A stretch of 64,000 nucleotides of DNA from Streptomyces sp. AC512_CC834 (GTDB taxonomy: Bacteria; Actinomycetota; Actinomycetes; Streptomycetales; Streptomycetaceae): the NCBI RefSeq assembly GCF_019049325.1, contig NZ_JAGMUO010000065.1, forward strand, positions 248,001 to 312,000, written 5' to 3'. A program made the translations under genes and the position numbers. The notes beneath the pieces were generated by a model. The model was not told the origin of the DNA, made no database searches, and saw only the letters and a program-made list of their open reading frames with translations. Positions 51,901 through 59,067 of this stretch are shown piece after piece. The first letter of the stretch is position 1; the number at the start of each line of letters is the position of its first letter.

Positions 51901-52692
51901 GAGCTGGAGCGGCAGACCGGCAGCGAGGGAATGGTGGAGCTGGCCGCCGAGCGCGAGGCCGAGCGGATCACCTTCGCGGACACCCGCACCCAGCCCCGGG
52001 CGGTGATCACGTCGTACGAGTGGTCGGGCTCGGAGGCGGGCGGGCGCCGCTACTCGCCGTTCGTGATCAACGTCGAGCACAAGAAGCCCTGGCACACCCT
52101 CACTGGTCGCCAGCACTTCTTCGTCGAGCACGACTGGATTGCCGAGCTGGGCGAGCAACTACCCGTCTATCGGCCGCCGTTGAACGCGATCCGGCACTAC
52201 GGCGACGAGCATCTGCACGAGGGCGGCCGGGCGGCGGAGGTCACGGTCCGCTACCTGACCCCGCACTCCAAGTGGTCCATCCACTCGAACTACCAGGACA
52301 ACAAGTACATGCTCGACCTGTCCCGGGGCGGCCCGGTGATCTGGATGTCCACCGCGGACGCCGAGAAGACCGGCGTCAGGGACAACGAGTGGATCGAGGC
52401 CTACAACCGCAACGGCGTGGTGGTGGCCCGTGCGGTGGTCACCCACCGGATGCCCGAGGGCACGGTGTACATGTACCACGCCCAGGACCGGAACGTGAAC
52501 GTGCCGAAGACCGAGATCAGCGGCAGGCGTGGCGGCACCCACAACTCGCTGACCAGGCTGCTGGTCAAACCGACCCATCTCGCGGGCGGCCACGCCCAGC
52601 TCACCTACGCCTTCAACTACTACGGGCCGACCGGCAACCAGCGCGACGAGGTCACCGTCATCCGCCGCCGCAGCCAGCAAGTGGAGTACTGA
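48988..52692 (+). CDS. narG: Respiratory nitrate reductase alpha subunit NarG
   Basis: A 1234-aa molybdoenzyme that reduces nitrate to nitrite at its bis-MGD site. The N-terminal FS0 iron-sulfur ligands are His64, Cys68, Cys72 and Cys107 (HGVNCTGSCSW and RGCPRG). RTPDAHFLTE and NRSMIAMGAGTNHWFH-like cofactor regions, and the C-terminal HSNYQDN...TSRRGGTHN-type blocks are present. There is no Tat signal, as for classical cytoplasm-facing NarG. ATG at 48988 is chosen since it begins the conserved N-terminal region, without a strong Shine-Dalgarno. First gene of narGHJI, behind DevR-like boxes. Confidence 0.96.
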   Translation: MENDREGRRRQSGVAENWPLAARRLLTRREVSADGRAVFGEGDGRWEGFYRDRWSHDKVVRSTHGVNCTGSCSWMVYVKDGIITWEHQATDYPSIGADCPEYEPRGCPRGASFSWYTYSPSRVRHPYVRGALLKLWREARRRLGDPVAAWAEITGDPAKARAYKRARGRGGLVRAEWDEVNELIAAAHVHTVKAYGPDRVAGFSPIPAMSMASYAAGSRFMSLIGGTLLSFYDWYADLPPASPQVFGDQTDVPEAADWWNAGYLVMWGSNIPVTRTPDAHFLTETRYNGTKVVAVAPDYADNVKFADEWLAPHPGTDGALAMAMGHVILREFLVDREVPYFRDYLRTYTDAPFLVTLRDSNGHGLVPDGFLSAADLGSEEEHARSKTVLLDGATGEPVVPGGSLGFRWGEAGRGRWNLDLDGVEPELSLLATAEETVEVALPRFDEGATEGGSVMVRGVPVRRIGGRSVTTVFDLMLAQYGVARPGLPGCWPASYDDADQPYTPAWQETITSVPAGQAARIAREFARNSERTNGRSMIAMGAGTNHWFHSDTIYRAFLALTTMTGCQGVNGGGWAHYVGQEKVRPLTGFQHLAFAFDWQRPTRHMAGTSYWYFNTDQWRYEAFGPQELASPLGEGRFEGRAFADCLAQAVRLGWTPGHPGFDRNPLDLADEAAAAGRPVAEYVVDELKAGRLRFAVEDPDDPANFPRVLTVWRANLLGSSGKGNEYFLRHLLGAEAAVRSDETPPRERPEEVVWHEEAPEGKLDLLVTLDFRMTSTGLLSDVVLPAATWYEKDDLSSTDMHPFVHAFTPAIAPPWQSRTDYDTFLGIADRFSELAAEHLGTRTDVLAVPLAHDTPDELAQPGGVVRDWKYGECEPVPGLTMPKLVVVERDYAAVAQKIRAVGPLLDTLGTTTKGVTVHPDREIEELRHRSGTVRDGVGAGRPSLATATDMCEAILALSGTTNGRLATEGFRELERQTGSEGMVELAAEREAERITFADTRTQPRAVITSYEWSGSEAGGRRYSPFVINVEHKKPWHTLTGRQHFFVEHDWIAELGEQLPVYRPPLNAIRHYGDEHLHEGGRAAEVTVRYLTPHSKWSIHSNYQDNKYMLDLSRGGPVIWMSTADAEKTGVRDNEWIEAYNRNGVVVARAVVTHRMPEGTVYMYHAQDRNVNVPKTEISGRRGGTHNSLTRLLVKPTHLAGGHAQLTYAFNYYGPTGNQRDEVTVIRRRSQQVEY

Positions 52693-52693
52693 G

Positions 52694-54250
52694 ATGCCCC
52701 GTGCCCGTGGCGAAGCCACTGTCGGACGAGTGATGGCCCAGATCGCCATGGTGATGAACCTCGACAAGTGCATCGGGTGTCATACCTGTTCGGTGACCTG
52801 CAAGCAGACCTGGACCAACCGGACCGGTGTCGAGTACGCGTGGTTCAACAACGTGGAGACCAAACCGGGCATCGGCTATCCGCGCCACTACGAGGACCAG
52901 GAGAAGTGGAAGGGCGGCTGGAGGCTGGACCGCAGGGGTCGGCTGGTGCTGCGGTCCGGCGGCCGGATCAGGCGGCTGCTGTCGCTGTTCGCCAACCCGG
53001 ACCTGCCGGCCATCGAGGACTACTACGAGCCGGTGACCTACGACTACGACAACCTGCTGAGCGCTCCCGCCGGCCCGGACATGCCGGTCGCCCGGCCGCG
53101 CTCGGTGCTGACGGGCCGGCCCGCCGCCATCACCTGGGGCGCCAACTGGGAGGACGGCCTGGGTGGTGCGCCCGAGCACGCGGGCGGGGACCCGAACCTG
53201 AGCGGCGAGTGGGCCGAGAAGGTCAAGTTCGAATTCGAGCAGACCTTCCTGTTCCACCTCCCCCGGCTCTGCGAACACTGTCTCAACCCCGCCTGTGTGT
53301 CGGCCTGTCCGTCCGGCGCCATGTACAAGCGGGTCGAGGACGGCATCGTCCTGGTCGACCAGGACCGCTGCCGCGGCTGGCGGATGTGCGTGACGGCGTG
53401 CCCGTACAAGAAGGTGTACGTCAACCACGCCACCGGCAAGGCCGAGAAATGCACGTTCTGCTTCCCGCGCATCGAGGCGGGGCAGCCCACGGTCTGCTCG
53501 GAGACGTGCGTCGGCCGGCTGCGCTACCTGGGCCTGCTGCTGTACGACGCCGACCGGGTGGGCGAGGCTGCGGCGGCCCTCGACGAGCAGGACCTGCTCG
53601 AAGCCCAGCGCGGCGTCTTCCTCGACCCGCGCGATCCCGAGGTGATCGCGGCGGCCCGGCAGTCGGGCATTCCCGAGGACTGGTTGGACGCGGCCCGCCG
53701 CTCGCCGGTGTACGACCTGGTCGCCCGCTACAAGGTGGCGCTGCCCCTGCATCCGGAGTACCGCACCCTGCCGATGGTCTGGTACGTGCCGCCGCTCTCC
53801 CCCGTCCTGGACGCCGTCACGGTGGCCGGCGGCGACCAGGACGACCCGGACCACGTGTTCGCCGCCGTCACCCGGCTGCGCATCCCGCTCGAATACCTGG
53901 CGAGCCTGTTCACCGCCGGGGACACGGACGTGGTGGGCGGGGTGCTGATGAAACTGACCGCGCTGCGCTCGTACATGCGCGCCGTGACGCTGGGCGAGGA
54001 GGGCGACGAGGCGGCCCTGCGGGCGGTCGGGCTGACCGCCTCCCAGACCCGGGACCTGCACCGGCTGCTCGCCGTGGCGAAGTACACCGACCGCTACGTG
54101 GTCCCGGCGGCACACAAGGAGGACGCGGCCGCGCTGAGCGCCGTGGAGAGCCGCTGCCCGGTGGAGTCGTCCGGTGAGCCGTCGTCCGGCGGCAAGGTCG
54201 CCCTCGGCATTCCCACCCTGCGCCGCGCGTCGTCGGAAGGTCCCGCATGA
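52694..54250 (+). CDS. narH: Nitrate reductase beta subunit NarH
   Basis: A 518-aa electron-transfer subunit with four iron-sulfur clusters. Cysteine groups: CIGCHTCSVTCK, CEHCLNPACVSACP, CRGWRMCVTACP and CTFC. The Trp in CRGW is the normal replacement that makes the third site a 3Fe-4S cluster. It passes electrons from NarI hemes to NarG. The ATG at 52694 is 1 nt after the narG stop; an internal ATG at 52733 (MAQIAMVMNL) matches the usual NarH start and may be the real one. Confidence 0.95.
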   Translation: MPRARGEATVGRVMAQIAMVMNLDKCIGCHTCSVTCKQTWTNRTGVEYAWFNNVETKPGIGYPRHYEDQEKWKGGWRLDRRGRLVLRSGGRIRRLLSLFANPDLPAIEDYYEPVTYDYDNLLSAPAGPDMPVARPRSVLTGRPAAITWGANWEDGLGGAPEHAGGDPNLSGEWAEKVKFEFEQTFLFHLPRLCEHCLNPACVSACPSGAMYKRVEDGIVLVDQDRCRGWRMCVTACPYKKVYVNHATGKAEKCTFCFPRIEAGQPTVCSETCVGRLRYLGLLLYDADRVGEAAAALDEQDLLEAQRGVFLDPRDPEVIAAARQSGIPEDWLDAARRSPVYDLVARYKVALPLHPEYRTLPMVWYVPPLSPVLDAVTVAGGDQDDPDHVFAAVTRLRIPLEYLASLFTAGDTDVVGGVLMKLTALRSYMRAVTLGEEGDEAALRAVGLTASQTRDLHRLLAVAKYTDRYVVPAAHKEDAAALSAVESRCPVESSGEPSSGGKVALGIPTLRRASSEGPA

Positions 54251-55059
54251 GCCCGCTGCCCACCACCGTCCCCGCCATGGTCCGCACCCGCGTCCGCGCG
54301 GCCGTCCGGCGCCGGGCACCGATGTCCCCGCAGGAGGCGGAGGAACGTGCGCTGGTGCTGCGTCTGCTGTCGCTGCTGTCGCAGTATCCGGACGAGGAGC
54401 TGTCGGCGCACCGGCCGCGGCTGGCGGCCGCCGTCGCCGCCCTGCCGGCGTCGCCGGCCGCGGACGAACTGAGCGCCTTCATGGACTGGTTCGCCGCCCA
54501 GGACTCCGAGGCGCTCGCCCGCCACTACGTCGAGACGTTCGACCTGCGCCGCAGGAGCAGTCTGTACCTCACGTACTACCTGCACGGCGACACCCGACGC
54601 CGGGGCATGGCCCTGCTCACCCTGGCCAGGCGCTACCGGGCCGCGGGCTGGGACGCCGACGCCGGGGAGCTGCCCGACCACCTGCCGGTCGTACTGGAGT
54701 TCGCGGCACTGACCGGCCCCGGCACCGGCGAGGCGCCGCTGCGGTTGCACCGGCGTGGGCTGGAGCTGATCCGGCATGCGCTGACCGAGTCCGGTTCGCC
54801 GTACCGGCACGTGCTGTCGGCCCTGTTGAGCCTGCTGCCGCCGACGAGCGAGGCGGACCGGACGGCTGTGGCGAAGCTCGCCGCCGAGGGCCCGCCCGAG
54901 GAGGAGGTGGGACTCGATCCCTACGGGTCCGGCCACGAGCACGGCACGTACGGGGAGGGCGAGTTCGCTCCGCCGTCCGCGTTCGTGCCGCCGACGGCCG
55001 CCCCGCCCACCCGGGTCCCGCGCGCAGCGGACGCCCCCCGCACGGAAGGGTGTTCATGA
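54247..55059 (+). CDS. narJ: Nitrate reductase assembly chaperone NarJ
   Basis: A 270-aa all-helical chaperone needed for molybdenum-cofactor insertion into NarG. The family pattern appears in LSLLSQYPDEEL near residue 40 and HYVETFDLRRRSSLYLTYY near 95. The C-terminal 60 residues are an acidic and then Pro/Ala-rich tail without structure. ATG at 54247 overlaps the narH stop by 4 nt (ATGA). Confidence 0.93.
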   Translation: MSPLPTTVPAMVRTRVRAAVRRRAPMSPQEAEERALVLRLLSLLSQYPDEELSAHRPRLAAAVAALPASPAADELSAFMDWFAAQDSEALARHYVETFDLRRRSSLYLTYYLHGDTRRRGMALLTLARRYRAAGWDADAGELPDHLPVVLEFAALTGPGTGEAPLRLHRRGLELIRHALTESGSPYRHVLSALLSLLPPTSEADRTAVAKLAAEGPPEEEVGLDPYGSGHEHGTYGEGEFAPPSAFVPPTAAPPTRVPRAADAPRTEGCS

Positions 55060-55814
55060 ACACCGCGTCCTCGTTCCTCCTCGCCGTGTCCGCGGACGGC
55101 ACCGACCTCCTTCTGTGGGTCGCCGTCCCCTACGTCTGTCTCGCCGTGTTCGTGGTCGGGCATGTGTGGCGCTACCGGCAGGACCAGTTCGGTTGGACCT
55201 CGCGCACCAGTCAGCTCCTGGAACACCGGTGGCTGCGCTGGGGAAGCCCGCTGTTCCACCTGGGCACTTTCATGGTGATCGCCGGGCACGTGGTGGGGCT
55301 GGCCGTGCCCGCCTCGTGGACCGGAGCCCTGGGCGTCGACGAGCACATGTACCACACGGGTTCCGTGTGGGCCGGTTCGGTCGCGGGTGTGGCCATGGTC
55401 GCGGGGCTCGGCATGCTGTGCGCGCGGCGGCTGCTGACCCGGCAAATCCGGCTGGGCACCGACCGCAGCGACAAGGTGCTGTTCCCGCTGCTGTCCCTGA
55501 CTGTGCTGCTGGGCATCACCGCCACCGCCGCGCACAACGTCTTCGGCGGCGGATACGACTACCGGGGCACGGTGTCGGTCTGGTTCCGCGGCCTGTTCTC
55601 ACTCGGCCCCCGGCCGGAGGCGATCGCCGACGCCCCGCTGCTCTTCCAACTGCACGCGCTGAGCGCCTGTCTGCTCTTCGCGGCCTGGCCGTTCACCCGG
55701 CTGGTGCATGTCTGGAGCGCGCCGATCGGGTACCTGGTCCGGCCCTGTCTGGTCTACCGGCGGCGCGGCGCCCCGGCACCGACCTCGCGGACCCGGCCGA
55801 GGGCCAGGTTCTAG
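55056..55814 (+). CDS. narI: Nitrate reductase gamma subunit (cytochrome b) NarI
   Basis: A 252-aa membrane quinol-oxidising diheme subunit with five helices. Candidate axial heme ligands His68 and His78 (SPLFHLGTFMVIAGH) are 10 residues apart, and a second pair near 213 and 231 (QLHALSAC, RLVHVW) is 18 apart, the same spacing as in E. coli NarI. ATG at 55056 overlaps the narJ stop (ATGA). It ends 4 bp from a convergent dehydrogenase gene. Confidence 0.95.
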   Translation: MNTASSFLLAVSADGTDLLLWVAVPYVCLAVFVVGHVWRYRQDQFGWTSRTSQLLEHRWLRWGSPLFHLGTFMVIAGHVVGLAVPASWTGALGVDEHMYHTGSVWAGSVAGVAMVAGLGMLCARRLLTRQIRLGTDRSDKVLFPLLSLTVLLGITATAAHNVFGGGYDYRGTVSVWFRGLFSLGPRPEAIADAPLLFQLHALSACLLFAAWPFTRLVHVWSAPIGYLVRPCLVYRRRGAPAPTSRTRPRARF

Positions 55815-55818
55815 CCCG

Positions 55819-56592
55819 TCAGTCCTGCGCGGTGGGGCGGACGACGATGTCGCCCACGTCGACCCCGGCGGGCTGCTCGACGGCGAAGGCGACCGCGCGG
55901 GCCACCGCCTGCGGCGGGATCGCGATCCGGTCCATGGTGTCGAGGATCTGGGTCCTGGCCCCGGGGTCCGGGATGCCGTCCGCGAAGTCCGTGCTGACGA
56001 AGCCCGGGGAGACGACGGTGACGCGGAGGCTGTCACCGGCCTCCTGTCGCAGGCCCTCGGACACGGTGCGTACGGCGTTCTTCGTCCCGGCGTAGACCGA
56101 CATGAGCGGGACGATGCGCAGTCCGGCGGTGGAGACGATGTTGACGAAGTGGCCGGAGCCCTGTTCCCGGAAGACGGGCAGGGCCTCGGCGATGCCGTAG
56201 AGGACTCCCTTCAGGTTGACGTCGATCATCCGCTCCCAGTCGTCGACGCGGAGTTCGTCCAGGGGCGAGATCAGGCCGACCCCGGCATTGCTCACGAGGA
56301 CGTCGAGCCTGCCGAACCGCTCACGTGCCAGGCCGACGAGGCCGGCCAGGTCCTCGCGCCGTGTCACGTCCGTGCGGACCCAGGCCGCCTCGCCGCCGTT
56401 CTTCTCGATGCGCAGGGCCAGGTCTTCGAGACGGTCGGGGCGGCGTGCTCCGAGGACTACCTTGGCTCCGCGCTCGGCGAGCAGGAGCGCGATCGCCTCG
56501 CCGATGCCGCCGCCGGCGCCTGTGATCGCCACGACCTTGCCTTTGATTCCGGCGATTTCGATGATTCCAGGTATGTCAGGTATTTCAGACAT
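55819..56592 (-). CDS. Short-chain dehydrogenase/reductase (first paralog)
   Basis: A 257-aa classical SDR. The NAD(P)-binding motif is TGAGGGIGEA, then VLVSNAGVG (NAG), the catalytic Ser in NIVSTAG and Tyr-x3-Lys in VYAGTKNA. ATG at 56592 is preferred to a start 45 nt upstream because that upstream part is not family-like. It is divergent from a TetR regulator across an inverted-repeat operator, so it is the likely regulated target. Substrate unknown. Very similar to the SDR at 58330. Confidence 0.85.
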   Translation of the reverse strand: MSEIPDIPGIIEIAGIKGKVVAITGAGGGIGEAIALLLAERGAKVVLGARRPDRLEDLALRIEKNGGEAAWVRTDVTRREDLAGLVGLARERFGRLDVLVSNAGVGLISPLDELRVDDWERMIDVNLKGVLYGIAEALPVFREQGSGHFVNIVSTAGLRIVPLMSVYAGTKNAVRTVSEGLRQEAGDSLRVTVVSPGFVSTDFADGIPDPGARTQILDTMDRIAIPPQAVARAVAFAVEQPAGVDVGDIVVRPTAQD

Positions 56593-56649
56593 GCTGGGCA
56601 GTCCTTCCGGACGGGATGGGGGGCAGACCTCTGTCATGCCCTAGAGTGA

Positions 56650-56699
56650 AAGTGGAGGCGCCGCCACTTCATTCACAGTAACCGGGGACGCCTCCACTT
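56650..56699. promoter_or_regulatory. Inverted-repeat operator between SDR and tetR
   Basis: AAGTGG-N8-CCACTT (56650-56669), flanked by GTGAA and TTCAC arms, plus a third half-site CGCCTCCACTT (56689-56699) that is the exact inverse of AAGTGGAGGCG (56650-56660). It sits in the middle of the 134-bp divergent gap, the expected place for a TetR operator. Confidence 0.7.
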
Positions 56700-56726
56700 A
56701 GCAACCGGTGACGAGGAGAGCCGCCC

Positions 56727-57317
56727 ATGTCCGAAGCCACGAAACGTCCTCTGAGGGCCGACGCGCAGCGCAACCGGGACAAGATCCTTGCCGCGGCGGT
56801 GCGGGTGTTCAGCGAAGAGGGGCTGGACGCGCACCTCGAGCGCATCGCCAGGGAGGCGGGGGTCGGAAGCGGCACCCTCTACCGGAACTTCCCCACCCGT
56901 GAGGCCCTGATCGAGGCGGCGTACCGCAACGAGGTGGCCCGGCTGTGCGACTCCGTCCCGGGCCTGCTGGCGGAGCTGTCCCCGGCCGAGGCGCTGCGCG
57001 CCTGGACACGCCGCTTCATCGACTACGCCACCGCGAAGCTCGGCATGGCGGACGCCCTGCGGGCCGTCGTCGCCTCGGGCGGCAACCCGTACGCGGACAG
57101 CCGGGAGCTGATCCAGGCCGCCCTCTCGTCCCTCATGGACGCCGGTGTGACCGCCGGCGAGATCCGGTCCGACATCAGGCCCACCGACATGTTCGCCGCC
57201 CTGGCGGGCATCGCCCTCACCTCGGCCCGCCCCGAGCAGCGCGAGCAGGCCGAACGCCTCCTCGACCTCGTCCTGGACGGACTGCGGCCCACGGCTCCGC
57301 GCCCCGCACGACCGTGA
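56727..57317 (+). CDS. TetR-family transcriptional regulator
   Basis: A 196-aa regulator. The HTH is at about 12-58 (ILAAAVRVFSEEGLDA, then IAREAGVGSGTLYRNFPTREAL). The C-terminal ligand domain is of the type often paired with oxidoreductases. ATG at 56727 with GAGGAG. Divergent from the SDR gene with an inverted-repeat operator between them, so it probably represses that SDR and itself. Confidence 0.9.
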   Translation: MSEATKRPLRADAQRNRDKILAAAVRVFSEEGLDAHLERIAREAGVGSGTLYRNFPTREALIEAAYRNEVARLCDSVPGLLAELSPAEALRAWTRRFIDYATAKLGMADALRAVVASGGNPYADSRELIQAALSSLMDAGVTAGEIRSDIRPTDMFAALAGIALTSARPEQREQAERLLDLVLDGLRPTAPRPARP

Positions 57318-57347
57318 CCGTCCCCGCGCGGACCGCGGTGGCCGGGA

Positions 57348-58196
57348 TCACCACTGATCAAGCTCGGGACGGCGTCCGGTGGCGTGAAGGGAGCCGAGGA
57401 GGCCGAGGGCGTGGGCGCTCGGGCTGCCCGGCTCGGCGTGGTAGATGACAAGCTGCTGGCCGGGTGCGTCACGTACGTCGAAGGCCTGGTAGGTGAGGGC
57501 GAGGGGGCCGACCTCCGGGTGGCGCAGGTTCTTGGCGTCCTGCGTCTTGCCGCGCACGCCGTGGGCGTTCCACAGGCGGGTGAAGTCCGGGCTCCGCTCG
57601 GTGAGACCGGCGACCAGGCGGCGCAGCGGTGGGCTGTCCGGGTCGAAGCCGGCGGCCTGACGCAGGTTGGCCACGGTGGCCTGGGCCACCTGCTCCCAGT
57701 CGGTGTAGAAGTGCCGGCCCGCGGGGTCGAGGAAGGTCATGCGGGCCAGGTTGTCCGCCGGGTCGAAGGGGGTGAAGAGGGCCTCGGCCAGGGCGTTGAC
57801 GGCGAGCAGGTCCAGAGTGCGGCTCAGGACGAACGCCGGGGTGTGCGGGTAGCCGTCCAGCAACTGGCGCAGTGCAGGGCTGACCGACGCGGCCGTGTGG
57901 ACGGAGAGTTCCTCCTCGCCCGGTGTGCTCCGGGCCAGGCGGAACAGGTGCGCCCGGGCGTCGGTGTCCAGGCGCAGCGCACGGGCGAGGGCGTCGAGTA
58001 CCTGGGGTGAGGGGTTGCGTTCGCGGCCCTGTTCCAGGCGGGTGTAGTAGTCGGCGTTCACTCCGCCGAGGACGGCCACCTCCTCGCGGCGCAGTCCGGC
58101 GACCCTGCGGGTCCCGTGGCTCACCATGCCGACGTCCCCCGGCCGCAGGCCGGCCCGGCGGGCGCGCAGGAACTCCCCCAGGTGGTTCTCGTCCAT
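57348..58196 (-). CDS. XRE/MmyB-type helix-turn-helix regulator
   Basis: A 282-aa regulator with an N-terminal XRE HTH (VAGLRREEVAVLGGVNADYYTRLEQGRE) and a C-terminal MmyB-like ligand-binding domain (LDLLAVNALAEALF; RTLDLLAVN region). ATG at 58196 begins the conserved LGEFLRARRAGLRPGDVG block. It is divergent from the second SDR gene; this pairing of an MmyB-type regulator with an SDR is common in Streptomyces and suggests the SDR is its target. The gap contains a short palindrome AGGACTCGTCCT (58252-58263). Confidence 0.87.
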   Translation of the reverse strand: MDENHLGEFLRARRAGLRPGDVGMVSHGTRRVAGLRREEVAVLGGVNADYYTRLEQGRERNPSPQVLDALARALRLDTDARAHLFRLARSTPGEEELSVHTAASVSPALRQLLDGYPHTPAFVLSRTLDLLAVNALAEALFTPFDPADNLARMTFLDPAGRHFYTDWEQVAQATVANLRQAAGFDPDSPPLRRLVAGLTERSPDFTRLWNAHGVRGKTQDAKNLRHPEVGPLALTYQAFDVRDAPGQQLVIYHAEPGSPSAHALGLLGSLHATGRRPELDQW

Positions 58197-58329
58197 GACG
58201 TACAGGCTAGGCGGCGGCCCGGTGCGCTGCCCGGGTGTGTCGCACCCAGGCAGGACTCGTCCTGGTCCCGCGTCGCCGACCTGCACAGACTCGGTGGGAC
58301 AGCCGCGGAACCACCGAAAGGACATCGTC

Positions 58330-59064
58330 ATGACACACACCGCCAAGGTCGTTCTGATCACGGGGGCGAGCAGCGGGATCGGTGCGGCGGCGGCCCGCCG
58401 ACTGGCCGCCGACGGACACCGGGTGTTCCTGGGAGCGCGCCGCACCGACCGGCTGGAGGAGTTGGCCGGCCGGATCGCCTCCGAGGGCGGCACCGCGGAC
58501 TTCCGGCGGCTGGACGTCACCGACGCCGACGACGTGCGGGCGTTCGTGGCGGCGGCGACGGAGCGCTGGGGGCGGGTGGACGTGATGGTCAACAACGCCG
58601 GCGTGATGCCGCTCTCGCCGCTCGCGGCACTGAAGGTGGACGAGTGGGAGCGGATGATCGACGTGAACGTCCGAGGCGTGCTGCACGGTGTCGCCGCCGC
58701 CCTGCCGGTCATGCGTCGGCAGGGCGGCGGGCACTTCGTGAACATCGCGTCGGTCGGCGCGTACGAGGTGGTGCCCACGGCCGCGGTGTACTGCGCGACC
58801 AAGTTCGCCGTACGGGCCCTCTCCGAGGGTCTGCGCCAGGAGTCGGCCGGGGACATCCGGGTCAGTGTGGTTTCCCCCGGGGTCACCGAGTCCGAGCTGG
58901 CGGACTCCATCTCCGACCCGCGTGCGCGCGAGGACATGAAGACCTACCGTTCGGTGGCCGTCCCGGCGTCCGCGATCGCGGACGCGATCGCCTTCGCCGT
59001 CTCGCGGCCCGCCGGGGTGGACGTGAACGAGATCGTGGTGCGCCCGGCCGCCAGTGCGCAGTAG
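58330..59064 (+). CDS. Short-chain dehydrogenase/reductase (second paralog)
   Basis: A 244-aa classical SDR: TGASSGIGAA cofactor motif, VMVNNAGVM, catalytic Ser in NIASVG and Tyr-x3-Lys in VYCATKFA. ATG at 58330 with AAAGGA. It is clearly paralogous to the SDR at 55819: both have KVDEWERMIDVN-like and PAGVDVNEIVVRP-like blocks. Substrate unknown. Confidence 0.88.
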   Translation: MTHTAKVVLITGASSGIGAAAARRLAADGHRVFLGARRTDRLEELAGRIASEGGTADFRRLDVTDADDVRAFVAAATERWGRVDVMVNNAGVMPLSPLAALKVDEWERMIDVNVRGVLHGVAAALPVMRRQGGGHFVNIASVGAYEVVPTAAVYCATKFAVRALSEGLRQESAGDIRVSVVSPGVTESELADSISDPRAREDMKTYRSVAVPASAIADAIAFAVSRPAGVDVNEIVVRPAASAQ

Positions 59065-59067
59065 GCG

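Noticed and set aside
47476..52158. Long minus-strand open frame opposite narG
   Set aside because: Mirror frame of narG, with no domain and biased composition. The narG frame has full family motifs.
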